Shown here in pieces: positions 25,088 through 34,483 of a DNA stretch of 64,000 bases (its first letter is position 1; each line of letters starts with the position of its first letter). Position numbers and translations under genes: made by a program. This DNA is from Nostoc sp. KVJ20 (GTDB lineage Bacteria > Cyanobacteriota > Cyanobacteriia > Cyanobacteriales > Nostocaceae), in assembly GCF_001712795.1 (NCBI RefSeq), contig NZ_KV757672.1, forward strand, positions 1-64,000. The letters are read 5' to 3'. Under the pieces are notes generated by a model. It was not told the DNA's origin. It saw only the letters and a program-made list of their open reading frames with translations, and did no database searches.

Positions 25088-26428
25088 ATGACTCAAAAAT
25101 GGTATCTTTCACATACATTCATAGGGCATTCAGGTTGGTTTGGGGGAGTTCGTTCAGTTGCAATTAGCCCTGATAATCAAACTTTGGCAAGTGGTAGTGA
25201 TGACAAAAATATCAAACTATGGAATTTAAATACTGGTCAGGAATATTTCACTTTATCTGGACATTTAGATACAGTTCGTTCAATCACTTTCAGTCCAGAT
25301 GGAGAAAGAATTGTCAGTGGCAGTGATGATAAAACTATAAAAATATGGAACTGGAAAACTTCTCAAGATATTCTTACTTTAAATGGGCATTCTAAATCAG
25401 TCACCAATATTGCTATTAATAATAATGGAGAATTTATTGTTAGTGCTAGTGATGATCATTCTATAAAAATCTGGTGTTTAAAAACTGGTCATGAAGTTTG
25501 CACTTTGTTTGGTCATTCAAATTATATTCAGTCAGTAGCATTTAGTCCTGATGGAAAAATACTTGCTAGCGGTAGTTGTGATAACACAATTAAACTATGG
25601 GCTTGGAAGATGGGAAAAGAAATTCTCACCTTATCTGAACATTCAGGTGCTGTGCGTACAATTGCTTTTAGTCCTAATGGACAGCTTATTGCCAGTGGAA
25701 GTGATGATAAAACCATAAAATTATGGGATGTAAAAGCTGGCAGATTAATCCGTACATATTCTGGGCATTCAGGCAATGTTTGGTCTGTGGCTATTAGTCC
25801 TGATGGACAAACTATTGCAAGTGGTTGTGATGACAAAACAATAAAGATTTGGCATATAGTCAATGGCGAAATTATAACTAATATTGATGCACATTCAGCA
25901 GGTATTAGTTCAATTAGCTTTTGTGCTGATGGATTTGCTATTGCTAGTAGTAGTTGGGATAAAACTGTCAAACTTTGGTTAACCGAAAAAGCTTTACCAA
26001 AATCTTCTATATTTAGTTGGATTTCTGGCGTTTTTTATCCAAAAGACAATGAATCCATCTTAAAAGTGCCAAGTTTTATTATTGAAAAAGCAAAAGAAAA
26101 TATCAATATAGCTAAAGTAGAAGAGGACAATCGTAGCCGAGAGGAAAGGCGACGCTTACAAGAGAAACGCTTAGAAAAACAGCGTTTGCAAAATGAACAG
26201 CGTAGTTTACAAAAGCAGCGTTGGCAGGATGAACAGGATCGCTTAGAAAAACAGATTCAACCTAGTGAACAACATCATCTAGACAAACACAGTGCAAAAA
26301 TTATTTGGAATATAAGTAAAATTACTTACGAAGCTTTAGATACAGCGATTAATAAAAAATATGTCGGAGGCTATAGACGCAAAGATGGAACTTATGTTAA
26401 ACCTCACTATCGACGTAAGCATAAATAA
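25088..26428 (+). CDS. Seven-bladed WD40 protein with charged coiled-coil tail
   Basis: The 446-residue product has seven WD40 repeats from residue 12 to about 300, each with G-H at the start, a S-P-D-G strand and a final I-K-L-W or I-K-I-W; together they make one closed propeller. Residues 330-400 are a run of E, R, Q and K (EERRRLQEKRLEKQRLQNEQ) expected to form a coiled coil. The last 25 residues contain GGYRRKDGTYVKPHYRRKHK, close to a short C-terminal K-D-G-T-Y-V-x-x-H-x-R motif found on many unrelated bacterial proteins. It has no kinase, NACHT or protease domain, unlike many cyanobacterial WD40 proteins. Confidence 0.9.
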   Translation: MTQKWYLSHTFIGHSGWFGGVRSVAISPDNQTLASGSDDKNIKLWNLNTGQEYFTLSGHLDTVRSITFSPDGERIVSGSDDKTIKIWNWKTSQDILTLNGHSKSVTNIAINNNGEFIVSASDDHSIKIWCLKTGHEVCTLFGHSNYIQSVAFSPDGKILASGSCDNTIKLWAWKMGKEILTLSEHSGAVRTIAFSPNGQLIASGSDDKTIKLWDVKAGRLIRTYSGHSGNVWSVAISPDGQTIASGCDDKTIKIWHIVNGEIITNIDAHSAGISSISFCADGFAIASSSWDKTVKLWLTEKALPKSSIFSWISGVFYPKDNESILKVPSFIIEKAKENINIAKVEEDNRSREERRRLQEKRLEKQRLQNEQRSLQKQRWQDEQDRLEKQIQPSEQHHLDKHSAKIIWNISKITYEALDTAINKKYVGGYRRKDGTYVKPHYRRKHK

Positions 26429-26458
26429 TTGTAACCTTGGTAAGTAAAAGGTGGGAAT

Positions 26459-27091
26459 TTATTCTAACTTCTCTCGCACCCAAGCGCGAAAGGATTTAAG
26501 CAAAGCAATTTCCCCCATACTTTTACTCTGTTCAATAAATCTACTTATCTCACTCACCGATACTATAGGAAAGGCAATGCTAAACTTACACTCTACATAT
26601 TGCCCCTCTATCAACTGATAAAATTTTAAATCCTGCCCATCATATCTCCAAAGTTCAGTTACACCCAACGCTGAATAAATCCCCAATTTGTTAACTGAAC
26701 TGCTGGTAATGTCAATTTCAACTGCTAAGTCAGGCGGCGGATCATTTTCTAAATCTAAAGTTTGCTTACCCCTAATAGCTAGTTCATTCTGGATATAGTA
26801 GCAAGTATCTGGTTCTATTCCCCGATTTAATATTTTCCGCTTCAATGTTGTAGAACCAGCGCTTCTCAATTCAATCCCTAATTCTTCAGCTAAAGCAATA
26901 ATAAAATTCCCAAAATTACTTTTGGGGTTTTCGTGTTCAAAAAGTGGAGTCATGATTTCTAAAACACCGCAGTCATAAGCAAACCGAGAACCTCTATCTT
27001 CACCTGTATCTCTCAACAAGGCTTCAAAGGTTTCCCAGCTAATGTTATGTAGCACTGTTCTTTGTTCACCAACCGTTGACTTTACAATCAT
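26459..27091 (-). CDS. Uma2-family endonuclease-like protein 2 (tandem copy)
   Basis: The 210-residue product has DPPPDLAVEIDITSSSVNKL and LGVTELWRYDGQDLKFYQL, the Uma2 core with a conserved D-x-x-V-E-I. It is a close paralogue of the gene at 27140-27772; the N-terminal segments from WETFEALLRDTGEDRGSRFA to CGVLEIMTPLFEHENPK are identical. The tandem arrangement points to local duplication. Confidence 0.88.
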   Translation of the reverse strand: MIVKSTVGEQRTVLHNISWETFEALLRDTGEDRGSRFAYDCGVLEIMTPLFEHENPKSNFGNFIIALAEELGIELRSAGSTTLKRKILNRGIEPDTCYYIQNELAIRGKQTLDLENDPPPDLAVEIDITSSSVNKLGIYSALGVTELWRYDGQDLKFYQLIEGQYVECKFSIAFPIVSVSEISRFIEQSKSMGEIALLKSFRAWVREKLE

Positions 27092-27139
27092 AGATTAAAA
27101 GAAATAAGTCAGTAATTATATTTATCAATTAAGTACACT

Positions 27140-27772
27140 TTACCCTATCTTACTCTGCACCCAAGCGCGGAAGGATTGCACCAAATCAATTTCATCCATA
27201 GTTTTACTTTGCTGGATAAATCTATTCATTTCACTAACAGAAATTAGAGGGAAAGCAATACTCGACTTAATTTCAATATATTCGCTTGCTACTAGTTGAT
27301 AAAATTTTAAAATTTCACCGTTATATCTCCACAATTCTCCGACACCTAAAGCCGCATAAATATTAAATTTATTAATAGAAGTGCTAGTAATATCAATTTC
27401 AACTGCTAAATCTGGTGCTGGATCTGATGTTAAATCTAATTCTTGTTTACCTCTAATTATTGGCTCATTTTGAATATAATAGCAATTATCAGGTTCTATT
27501 CCCTTTGCTATTGGTTTACGTTTTAATGTTGTAGAACCAGCACTTCTAATTTTAGTTTTTAATTCCACTGCTAAAGCGAATATCAATCGGTCAAACTGAA
27601 TTTTAGGATTTTCGTGTTCAAAAAGTGGAGTCATGATTTCTAAAACACCGCAGTCGTAAGCAAACCTAGAGCCTCTATCCTCACCTGTATCTCTCAGTAA
27701 GGCTTCAAAAGTTTCCCAGCTAACGTTGTCTAAGACTGTTCTTTGTTCTGCAAGGGTTAACTTAACAAGCAT
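27140..27772 (-). CDS. Uma2-family endonuclease-like protein 3 (tandem copy)
   Basis: The 210-residue product has DPAPDLAVEIDITSTSINKF and LGVGELWRYNGEILKFYQL. It is 48 bases upstream of its paralogue on the same strand and probably co-transcribed with it. Differences between copies are concentrated in the middle and the C-terminal half, while the first 65 residues are nearly unchanged. Confidence 0.88.
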   Translation of the reverse strand: MLVKLTLAEQRTVLDNVSWETFEALLRDTGEDRGSRFAYDCGVLEIMTPLFEHENPKIQFDRLIFALAVELKTKIRSAGSTTLKRKPIAKGIEPDNCYYIQNEPIIRGKQELDLTSDPAPDLAVEIDITSTSINKFNIYAALGVGELWRYNGEILKFYQLVASEYIEIKSSIAFPLISVSEMNRFIQQSKTMDEIDLVQSFRAWVQSKIG

Positions 27773-27991
27773 ATTACAATCCTTTTTCCATCAGGATGTT
27801 AGATAAAATCCCGATGATTTTACCTATGTTATTAATATAATACTCGCTCAAGTCAATTTCAATCACTTGCCCAATGAGCTTCAAAAACTTTAGTTTTTCC
27901 TATAAATAATCCAGATAATTAAATTGTGCCAACTATTAGCAAGATATGTTGCTGATATTTGGCACAATCAGGATCTAAATATTTTCTAACT

Positions 27992-29254
27992 TTAAGCAAG
28001 GAAACCCGCAAAAAATTCCAAAGTTTCTTTCAGCGCTTTGATAAAAATATCAATTTCCTCGCGGGTGTTGTAGAAAGATAAACTTGCTCGTGCGGTTGCA
28101 GGAAGACCTAAGTAACGGTGTAATGGTTGTGTGCAGTGGTGTCCAGAACGGATGGCAACGCCTTCTTGATCTAATAATGTAGATAAGTCGTTGGCGTGAA
28201 CTTCTCCGGCTGTAAAGGACGCAAGAGCGGCTCTACCTTCACCTTTTGCATTTGGTTTGGGGCCGTAAATTCTAATTTGGGGAATTTGCTCTAATTGTTG
28301 GAACAAATAAGCTGTTAATTCTGCTTCGTAGGCGTGGATTTTATCCATGCCTATACTGCTAAGATAATCTATCGCAGCACCAAGTGCGATCGCTTCTCCA
28401 ATTGCAGGTGTCCCAGCTTCAAATTTATGCGGTAATTCTGCATAAGTTGAATGGTCTAAATATACCTCTGCAATCATCTCACCACCACCAAAAAATGGTG
28501 GCATTGATTCTAATAATTCCAACTTGCCATACAGAAATCCTATCCCAGTTGGGGCGCACATTTTATGACCAGATGCTACCAACCAATCACAATCTATTTT
28601 CTGTACGTCAATGGGGTAGTGAGGAACACTTTGGCAAGCATCTACTAAGAATTTAGCACCGTATTTGTGAGCGATCGCACCAATTTCTTCTACTGGATTA
28701 ATGCAACCCAAAGTATTAGAAATATGCACCACCGACACCAGCTTAGTTTTCTCAGAAATCAGCTTTTTAAACTGTTCCAAATCAAAAGTTTCTTCTGGTG
28801 TTAATTCTACAAATTTCAGTACTGCACCCGTTTTTTGTGCCACCAATTGCCAAGGCACAATATTACTGTGGTGTTCCATCACCGAGAGTATAATTTCATC
28901 TCCCGGCTGCAAATTGTTCATTCCCCAACTGTAGGCTACTAGGTTAATCGCCTCAGTTGCGTTGCGGGTGTAGACGATTTCCTGACGCGATGCAGCATTG
29001 ATGAATTTGGCAACTTTATCTCTAGCACCTTCATAAGCATCAGTAGCTTTAGCACTCAGGGTATGGGCACCGCGATGCACGTTAGCATTATATTGCTCGT
29101 AATAATCCCGTAGGGTATTTAATACGGACAAAGGCTTTTGCGATGTCGCAGCATTATCGAGATAAACCAAGGGTTTCTCATTGACTTCCTGATGCAATAT
29201 CGGGAAGTCAGCGCGAACTTTATCAGCAATAGTTTTGGTAGAGGTGAAAGTCAT
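27992..29254 (-). CDS. sufS: Cysteine desulfurase SufS
   Basis: This PLP enzyme takes sulfur from cysteine for Fe-S cluster assembly on SufBCD. The 420-residue product has VYLDNAATSQKPLSVL, HRGAHTLS, VDACQSVPHYPIDVQ, then SGHKMCAPTGIGFLYG with the PLP lysine, and RSGHHCTQPLHRYLG with the active-site cysteine; RAHTLS-type and R-x-G-H-H-C are class II (SufS/CsdA) features. It is the last gene of the sufBCDS set, 39 bp after sufD, with TGTCATT repeats in the gap. Confidence 0.97.
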   Translation of the reverse strand: MTFTSTKTIADKVRADFPILHQEVNEKPLVYLDNAATSQKPLSVLNTLRDYYEQYNANVHRGAHTLSAKATDAYEGARDKVAKFINAASRQEIVYTRNATEAINLVAYSWGMNNLQPGDEIILSVMEHHSNIVPWQLVAQKTGAVLKFVELTPEETFDLEQFKKLISEKTKLVSVVHISNTLGCINPVEEIGAIAHKYGAKFLVDACQSVPHYPIDVQKIDCDWLVASGHKMCAPTGIGFLYGKLELLESMPPFFGGGEMIAEVYLDHSTYAELPHKFEAGTPAIGEAIALGAAIDYLSSIGMDKIHAYEAELTAYLFQQLEQIPQIRIYGPKPNAKGEGRAALASFTAGEVHANDLSTLLDQEGVAIRSGHHCTQPLHRYLGLPATARASLSFYNTREEIDIFIKALKETLEFFAGFLA

Positions 29255-29293
29255 TGGTAGATTAGTTATTTGTCATTTGTCATTTGTCATTCG

Positions 29294-30664
29294 TCATTCG
29301 TCATTCGTCAGAGACTTAAGATTATTGACTGTGTTTAACAAGATTTCTCGGAGAGAAGGAACTGGTATTTTGTTGATGACTTCGGCGGCGAAGGCGTTAA
29401 TTAATAACTTTCGAGCATCGTTTTCATCAATTCCCCGACTTTGCAGATAGAATATTTCATCATCTTCCAATTGGCTAACGGTAGCACCGTGAGCGCATTT
29501 GACATTATCGGCTGTAATTTCCAATTGGGGTTTGGTATCAACTCTGGCTTTCGATGATAGCAGCAAATTACGATTCAACTGGGCTGCATTTGTCAACTGC
29601 GCTCGTTTGGGGACAAAAACTTTACCGTTGAACACCGCATGAGCGCGATCGCCTACAATACATTTATGCAATTGGTCACTTGTACCGTGGGGATAGTTGA
29701 GTGCGATCGCACTGTGAGTATCTGCCAACTGTTTACCAGAAATTATCGTCAAACCATTGAGCGTAGTTTGTGTCTGCTCACCAGTTTGCAAAATCTCCAA
29801 ATTGTGCCGCGACAGCTTTGCACCTAAAGTTATGGCATGACAAGTATATCGACTATCACGAGCCTGTGCGATCGCAGTCTTGCCAATATGAAAAGCCTCT
29901 CCACCTTCTTGCTCAACCCTAGTGTGGCTCACTTCAGCATTGTCAGCAATCCAAATTTCCGTAACTGCATTGCTGAAATATACTCCCTCTTTCTCTGCAC
30001 CTGGGCGGTTCGTATACTCTTCAATCAAACTCACCTGCGAACCACTTTCCGCCACCACTAAACAACGCGGCTGCGAAATCGTCGCAGTCTCACCCGCAAC
30101 TGAAATAAACACCAAATGAATTGGTGTCTCAACTACCACATTCTTCTTCACCCACACCACAGCTGCATCAGTTATCCCAGCCGTATTGAGAGCAGTAAAA
30201 ACTTCCTGCGCTCCCTCAGCTTGAGCTAAATACTGCTGTACACCTTCCTGCTCAACCGCAGATAAGCCAGCCAAATTACTCACCACAATTCCAGATGGTA
30301 AATCTGAAACTGCTGATAACTCCGGCGCATAAACGCCGTTGACGAATACCAAACGACTGTTAGCCGCTTCTGGCAAAATATCAAATTCTAGAGACGCGTA
30401 ATTTCCCGTCTCTACACTAAATTGCACCTTTCGCAGAGACGATAAATCAGTAAATCGCCATTCTTCCTCGCGGGTAGTCGGGATAGTTGAGTGGCGTACC
30501 CAATTAGCAGCACTTTGGCGTAATTCCTGTAACCAACCCTCTGTTTTGGGTGTAGTTACCTGATTTAACAATTCAGTTAGATAGGTATCTTTATCTAACA
30601 GAGTCGATGTCAAACTGACTAAATTCGAGTTGGGTATTGGACTAGGAGATACTTGAATACTCAT
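29294..30664 (-). CDS. sufD: Fe-S cluster assembly protein SufD
   Basis: A 456-residue scaffold subunit that pairs with SufB and SufC. The beta-helix C-terminal half includes KCAHGATVSQLEDDEIFYLQ, then SRGI, the sequence shared by SufB and SufD. The N-terminal part has TTREEEWRFTDLSSLRK. Its ATG overlaps the sufC stop codon region (sufC ends at 30664), so translation is coupled. A role in iron acquisition by the complex is family knowledge. Confidence 0.96.
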   Translation of the reverse strand: MSIQVSPSPIPNSNLVSLTSTLLDKDTYLTELLNQVTTPKTEGWLQELRQSAANWVRHSTIPTTREEEWRFTDLSSLRKVQFSVETGNYASLEFDILPEAANSRLVFVNGVYAPELSAVSDLPSGIVVSNLAGLSAVEQEGVQQYLAQAEGAQEVFTALNTAGITDAAVVWVKKNVVVETPIHLVFISVAGETATISQPRCLVVAESGSQVSLIEEYTNRPGAEKEGVYFSNAVTEIWIADNAEVSHTRVEQEGGEAFHIGKTAIAQARDSRYTCHAITLGAKLSRHNLEILQTGEQTQTTLNGLTIISGKQLADTHSAIALNYPHGTSDQLHKCIVGDRAHAVFNGKVFVPKRAQLTNAAQLNRNLLLSSKARVDTKPQLEITADNVKCAHGATVSQLEDDEIFYLQSRGIDENDARKLLINAFAAEVINKIPVPSLREILLNTVNNLKSLTNDE

Positions 30665-31455
30665 TACACACTCACCCCAGCAGTTGCAAATTCTTCTAGT
30701 ACCCAGTCATAACCGCGAGACTCTAATTCCAACGCCAGTTCCTTACCACCACTCGTAATAATCTGCCCATGTGCCATCACATGCACAAAATCAGGCACAA
30801 TATAATCGAGTAATCGCTGATAGTGAGTAATCAAAATTGTGGCATTTTCTGGACTTGCCAATTGATTTACCCCATTCGCCACAATTCGGAGCGCGTCAAT
30901 ATCCAAACCCGAATCAGTCTCATCCAAAATTCCTAACTTGGGTTCCAGCAACGCCATTTGCAGAATTTCATTCCGCTTCTTCTCACCACCAGAAAACCCT
31001 TCATTCAAACTCCGACTGAGAAAACTGGGATTCATCTTCACCACATCCAGCTTTTCTTCAATCAAATCGTCAAAATCAAAGGCGTCTATTTCCTCTAAAC
31101 CTTGCGCCTTGCGACGGGAATTGTACGCCACCCGCAAGAAATCCAAATTGCTCACACCCGGAATTTCTAATGGATACTGAAACGCCAAAAATACACCACT
31201 TCTTGCGCGTTCCTCTGGTTCCAACTCCAACAGATTTTGCCCTTGGAAAATCACCTCACCGCCAGTCACCTCATACGCCGGATGTCCTGCCAATACCTTA
31301 GAAAAGGTACTCTTACCAGAACCATTTGGCCCCATAATCGCATGGATTTCACCCGATCGCACATCCAGATTCACACCTTTAAGAATCGGTGTCCCATCAA
31401 CATTAGCCGTCAGATTCTTTACTGACAGCACAATTTCACTATTTTCAATAATCAT
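30664..31455 (-). CDS. sufC: Fe-S assembly ATPase SufC
   Basis: The 263-residue soluble ABC ATPase drives the SufBCD scaffold. Walker A is GPNGSGKST near residue 42, the signature FSGGEKKRNEI near 155 and Walker B LGILDETDSGLDIDA near 180, in the SufC pattern (E-T-D-S-G-L-D). It starts 112 bp after sufB; a long hairpin lies in that gap. Confidence 0.98.
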   Translation of the reverse strand: MIIENSEIVLSVKNLTANVDGTPILKGVNLDVRSGEIHAIMGPNGSGKSTFSKVLAGHPAYEVTGGEVIFQGQNLLELEPEERARSGVFLAFQYPLEIPGVSNLDFLRVAYNSRRKAQGLEEIDAFDFDDLIEEKLDVVKMNPSFLSRSLNEGFSGGEKKRNEILQMALLEPKLGILDETDSGLDIDALRIVANGVNQLASPENATILITHYQRLLDYIVPDFVHVMAHGQIITSGGKELALELESRGYDWVLEEFATAGVSV

Positions 31456-31479
31456 GTTTTCTCTCTTCTTTTTTGGTTC

Positions 31480-31526
31480 GTAGTCAGCACTTTAATGCTG
31501 TAAAAAAGCGTTAAAGTGCTGACTAC
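31480..31526. repeat. Perfect 16 bp stem-loop between sufB and sufC
   Basis: GTAGTCAGCACTTTAA (31480-31495) pairs perfectly with TTAAAGTGCTGACTAC (31511-31526) around a 15-base loop. It is the only long gap in the suf operon, so it could act as attenuator or processing site that sets sufB against sufCDS expression. It also belongs to a palindrome type that occurs elsewhere in Nostoc genomes. Confidence 0.85.
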
Positions 31527-31567
31527 CAGCGTTAATTTTTTCGGTTCCTAGCAACTGATTACAAGCG

Positions 31568-33007
31568 TTATCCAACACTGCCTTCCAACTTCAAACTCAA
31601 CAACTTATCAGCTTCCACTGCAAACTCCATCGGTAGCTGATTGAAAACATCCTTGCAGAAGCCGCTAATCATCATCGAAATAGCATCTTCTGAAGAAATA
31701 CCCCGTTGAGCGAAGTAAAATAACTGATCTTCCCCAATTTTGGAAGTAGAAGCTTCATGCTCTACCTTGGCAGTGTTATTTTGCACCTGGATGTAGGGGA
31801 AAGTATTCGCGTGAGCATTATCCCCAATCAGCATTGAGTCACACTGGGAATAATTTCTCGCCCCTTTAGCCGTTGGATTGACTTTCACCAAACCCCGATA
31901 GCTATTACTAGAATTACCTGCGGAGATTCCTTTAGAAATAATTGTGCTGCGGGTATTCTTACCTACGTGAATCATCTTGCTGCCGGTATCAGCTTGCTGC
32001 TGATGATTTGTCAGTGCTACCGAGTAGAACTCACCCACAGAGTTATCACCCACCAAAACACAGCTGGGATATTTCCAAGTAATTGCCGAACCTGTTTCTA
32101 CTTGAGTCCAGGAAATCTTGGAATTTACACCCTGACACAAACCGCGCTTGGTGACAAAGTTGTAAATACCGCCTTTACCATTAGCATCGCCAGCGTACCA
32201 GTTTTGGACGGTGGAATATTTAATTTCGGCGTTGTCAAGGGCGACAAGTTCCACAACGGCGGCGTGCAACTGGTTGCTGTCATACATTGGTGCAGTGCAA
32301 CCTTCCAGGTAAGAAACATAACTACCTTCTTCAGCGACAATCAAAGTCCGCTCAAATTGTCCCGTGTCACCAGAGTTGATGCGGAAGTAGGTAGATAGTT
32401 CCATTGGGCATTTTACGCCTTTAGGAATATAGACAAAAGAACCATCGCTAAATACGGCGGCGTTTAAGGCGGCAAAATAATTGTCAGCGATGGGAACAAC
32501 GCTACCCAAATATTTTTTAATTAGTTCTGGGTGTTCCTGCAACGCTTCCGAAAACGAACAGAAAATAACGCCGTCTTCCGCTAACTTTTCTTTAAATGTA
32601 GTGGCGACAGAGACGCTATCGAAAATCGCATCAACAGCGACGTTTGCCAGTCGCTTCTGTTCAGATAGGGAAATGCCTAACTTCTCAAAAGTTTCTAAAA
32701 GGGTTGGATCAACTTCATCCAAGCTGTTTAGTTTGTCTTTCTTGCGTTTTGGCGCTGAGTAGTAAATGATATCCTGATAATTTATTGGCGGATACTTGAC
32801 ATTTGGCCAAGTGGGTTCCGTCATTTTTTGCCACTGGCGATAAGCTCTGAGGCGAAAATCCAGCATGAACTGCGGCTCGTTCTTCTTAGAGGAGATCAAG
32901 CGGATAACGTCCTCGTCTAGTCCACGCGGTATGGTGTCGGACTCAATGTCTGTGACAAAGCCGTACTTGTAGGGTTGGTTGACTAAGGTTTTGACAGTGG
33001 CACTCAT
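31568..33007 (-). CDS. sufB: Fe-S cluster assembly protein SufB
   Basis: The 479-residue scaffold subunit assembles clusters together with SufC and SufD. Typical segments are KYGFVTDIESDTIPRGL at the start, AVFSDGSFVYIPKGVKCPME, then LEGCTAPMYDSNQLHAAVVE and QRGISSEDAISMMISGFC. It is the first gene of the operon and divergent from sufR; the two SufR-type operators lie 121 and 166 bases upstream of its ATG. Confidence 0.98.
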   Translation of the reverse strand: MSATVKTLVNQPYKYGFVTDIESDTIPRGLDEDVIRLISSKKNEPQFMLDFRLRAYRQWQKMTEPTWPNVKYPPINYQDIIYYSAPKRKKDKLNSLDEVDPTLLETFEKLGISLSEQKRLANVAVDAIFDSVSVATTFKEKLAEDGVIFCSFSEALQEHPELIKKYLGSVVPIADNYFAALNAAVFSDGSFVYIPKGVKCPMELSTYFRINSGDTGQFERTLIVAEEGSYVSYLEGCTAPMYDSNQLHAAVVELVALDNAEIKYSTVQNWYAGDANGKGGIYNFVTKRGLCQGVNSKISWTQVETGSAITWKYPSCVLVGDNSVGEFYSVALTNHQQQADTGSKMIHVGKNTRSTIISKGISAGNSSNSYRGLVKVNPTAKGARNYSQCDSMLIGDNAHANTFPYIQVQNNTAKVEHEASTSKIGEDQLFYFAQRGISSEDAISMMISGFCKDVFNQLPMEFAVEADKLLSLKLEGSVG

Positions 33008-33127
33008 CAGTAATAATCTCTCGTGTTCGGAACTCTTTTAGGATGGGAGGCGGGCTGTGGCTAACCGATTCCCATCTCCCGTTACGGAATGGTTACACGC
33101 CTGCTAGAATAGTGGTGGAGAGTAAAA

Positions 33128-33141
33128 CAACAGCTTTGTTG
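33128..33141. promoter_or_regulatory. SufR operator, site 1
   Basis: CAAC-AGCTTT-GTTG is an exact match to the CAAC-N6-GTTG inverted repeat reported for cyanobacterial SufR. It lies in the divergent sufB/sufR intergenic region, 45 bases (centre to centre) from site 2. Confidence 0.85.
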
Positions 33142-33172
33142 TTTAATGTATCTTCATTTTACGCTAAATTAA

Positions 33173-33186
33173 CAACAACAATGTTG
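33173..33186. promoter_or_regulatory. SufR operator, site 2
   Basis: CAAC-AACAAT-GTTG is a second exact CAAC-N6-GTTG site. TTGACA on the minus strand (33185-33190) overlaps it and could be the -35 element of sufB; no convincing -10 was seen at normal spacing. Binding here would repress sufB and probably sufR itself. Confidence 0.8.
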
Positions 33187-33394
33187 TCAAAGTCAAACAA
33201 TTTTGGATTTTAGATTTGCAATTTTGGATTGAAAGAGGCCACAAGGGTGCTTGGCTCAGGGATTTTAGATTGACGATCGCGTAGTGGGGCATATACCAAA
33301 AAACTTTTTTAATCCAAAAAAACCAAAATCCAAAATCGGCACGGTCAAATTTTCAAAGAAATTTTTGGGACGTTCGCTGAACGTCTCGCACCAA

Positions 33395-34084
33395 ATGAAG
33401 ATGGCGACTACCCACCAGTCCTCAACCAAGCAAGATATCCTTGAGTATCTGCACAAACACGAAAAAGCAACGGCTTTGGAGCTAGCTGAAGTTTTAGACG
33501 TTACCCCGCAAGCGATTCGTCGCCATCTCAAGGATTTGGAGACGGAGGAGCTAGTTTTGTATTCTACATCAGTGCAGACGGCGGGGATGGGGCGTCCGCA
33601 GCACCTTTATGAATTGAGTCGTCAAGGACGCGATCGCTTGCACCGAACAATGAGCGATCGCTTTGGTGATGCAAGCGGAAATTTTGCGGTTTCGCTGCTA
33701 GACACCTTAGCCGAAACGGTGGGACACGACCAATTTAAATCGATTTTAGAGAAACAGTGGCAGCGCAAAGCTCAAGAATACCGCGATCGCTTGGGTAATG
33801 GTTCACTGCGAGAACGGGTAGCTAACTTAGTAGAGTTCAGAAAAGCCGAAGGCTTCATGGCAGAGTATCACCCTGTTGATGTGAATGACTCCTTTGAGTG
33901 CGATCGCTTTATATTAATGGAGCATAACTGTGCTATTTCTAATGTTGCCGAGTCTTTCCCCAGCATTTGTGGTCACGAATTAGAAATGTTTGCGGCTGTA
34001 TTACCAGATTGTACTGTAGAACGCACCCACTGGATTATTGATGGCGAACATCGTTGCGGCTATTTGGTACAAGTTCGTCATTAG
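33395..34084 (+). CDS. sufR: Fe-S-responsive repressor SufR
   Basis: The 229-residue product is a DeoR/ArsR-type winged-helix repressor with a cluster-binding C-terminus. The helix-turn-helix is in ATALELAEVLDVTPQAIRRH. Cysteines lie in ECDRFILMEHNCAISN, SICGHE, PDCTVE and HRCGY; SufR uses such cysteines to hold a 4Fe-4S cluster that permits DNA binding. ATG 33395 or 33401 is preferred over upstream in-frame starts, which fall in dispersed repeats. It is divergent from sufB. Confidence 0.95.
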   Translation: MKMATTHQSSTKQDILEYLHKHEKATALELAEVLDVTPQAIRRHLKDLETEELVLYSTSVQTAGMGRPQHLYELSRQGRDRLHRTMSDRFGDASGNFAVSLLDTLAETVGHDQFKSILEKQWQRKAQEYRDRLGNGSLRERVANLVEFRKAEGFMAEYHPVDVNDSFECDRFILMEHNCAISNVAESFPSICGHELEMFAAVLPDCTVERTHWIIDGEHRCGYLVQVRH

Positions 34085-34151
34085 TCATTGGTCATTTGTC
34101 ATTCGTCCTTTTTTTAATAACTAATGCCCAACTAAATTTGAGATAGCATTT

Positions 34152-34412
34152 ATGGATGTACCACCACAGCAACCATCAACACAATTTTTAACCCTGGAAG
34201 AGTCAGCGAAAGTTGACGCGGCTTTGTTGTCTTCGCCAGAAAAATTTTTAACAAGATTGACAATTTCATCACTTAAGCTTTTGAAGCATATCGCCCAAGA
34301 ATATGGTGTTGCTATTGAAGATTTGACAACGCAGCAAGTAATTGCTTGGTTTGAAAAAGATGGCAAAATTCGGCGTGAAGAGGGCATTGAAGGTTCATAT
34401 CTGAAATGGTGA
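34152..34412 (+). CDS. Small hypothetical downstream of sufR
   Basis: The 86-residue product (MDVPPQQPSTQFLTLEESAK, later ISSLKLLKHIAQEYGVAIED) is helical, soluble and acidic to neutral. I do not recognise its family, though the composition and ATG start look like a genuine gene. It follows sufR by 67 bp on the same strand and may share its transcript. A hairpin at 34484-34533 follows. Confidence 0.75.
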   Translation: MDVPPQQPSTQFLTLEESAKVDAALLSSPEKFLTRLTISSLKLLKHIAQEYGVAIEDLTTQQVIAWFEKDGKIRREEGIEGSYLKW

Positions 34413-34441
34413 ACTAAGGATACAAGTCAACCCTCATGTAG

Positions 34442-34460
34442 AGACGCGATAAATCGCGTC
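34442..34460. repeat. Palindrome GACGCGAT-AA-ATCGCGTC
   Basis: A perfect 8 bp inverted repeat flanked by GTAGA and TTC, of a dispersed type common in Nostoc. It lies between convergent genes. Confidence 0.75.
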
Positions 34461-34483
34461 TTCAAAGACCAATTACCTACACC

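Noticed and set aside
33284..33394. Upstream extension of SufR
   Set aside because: The additional 37 codons lie in the dispersed repeats and are lysine- and phenylalanine-rich, unlike known SufR N-termini.
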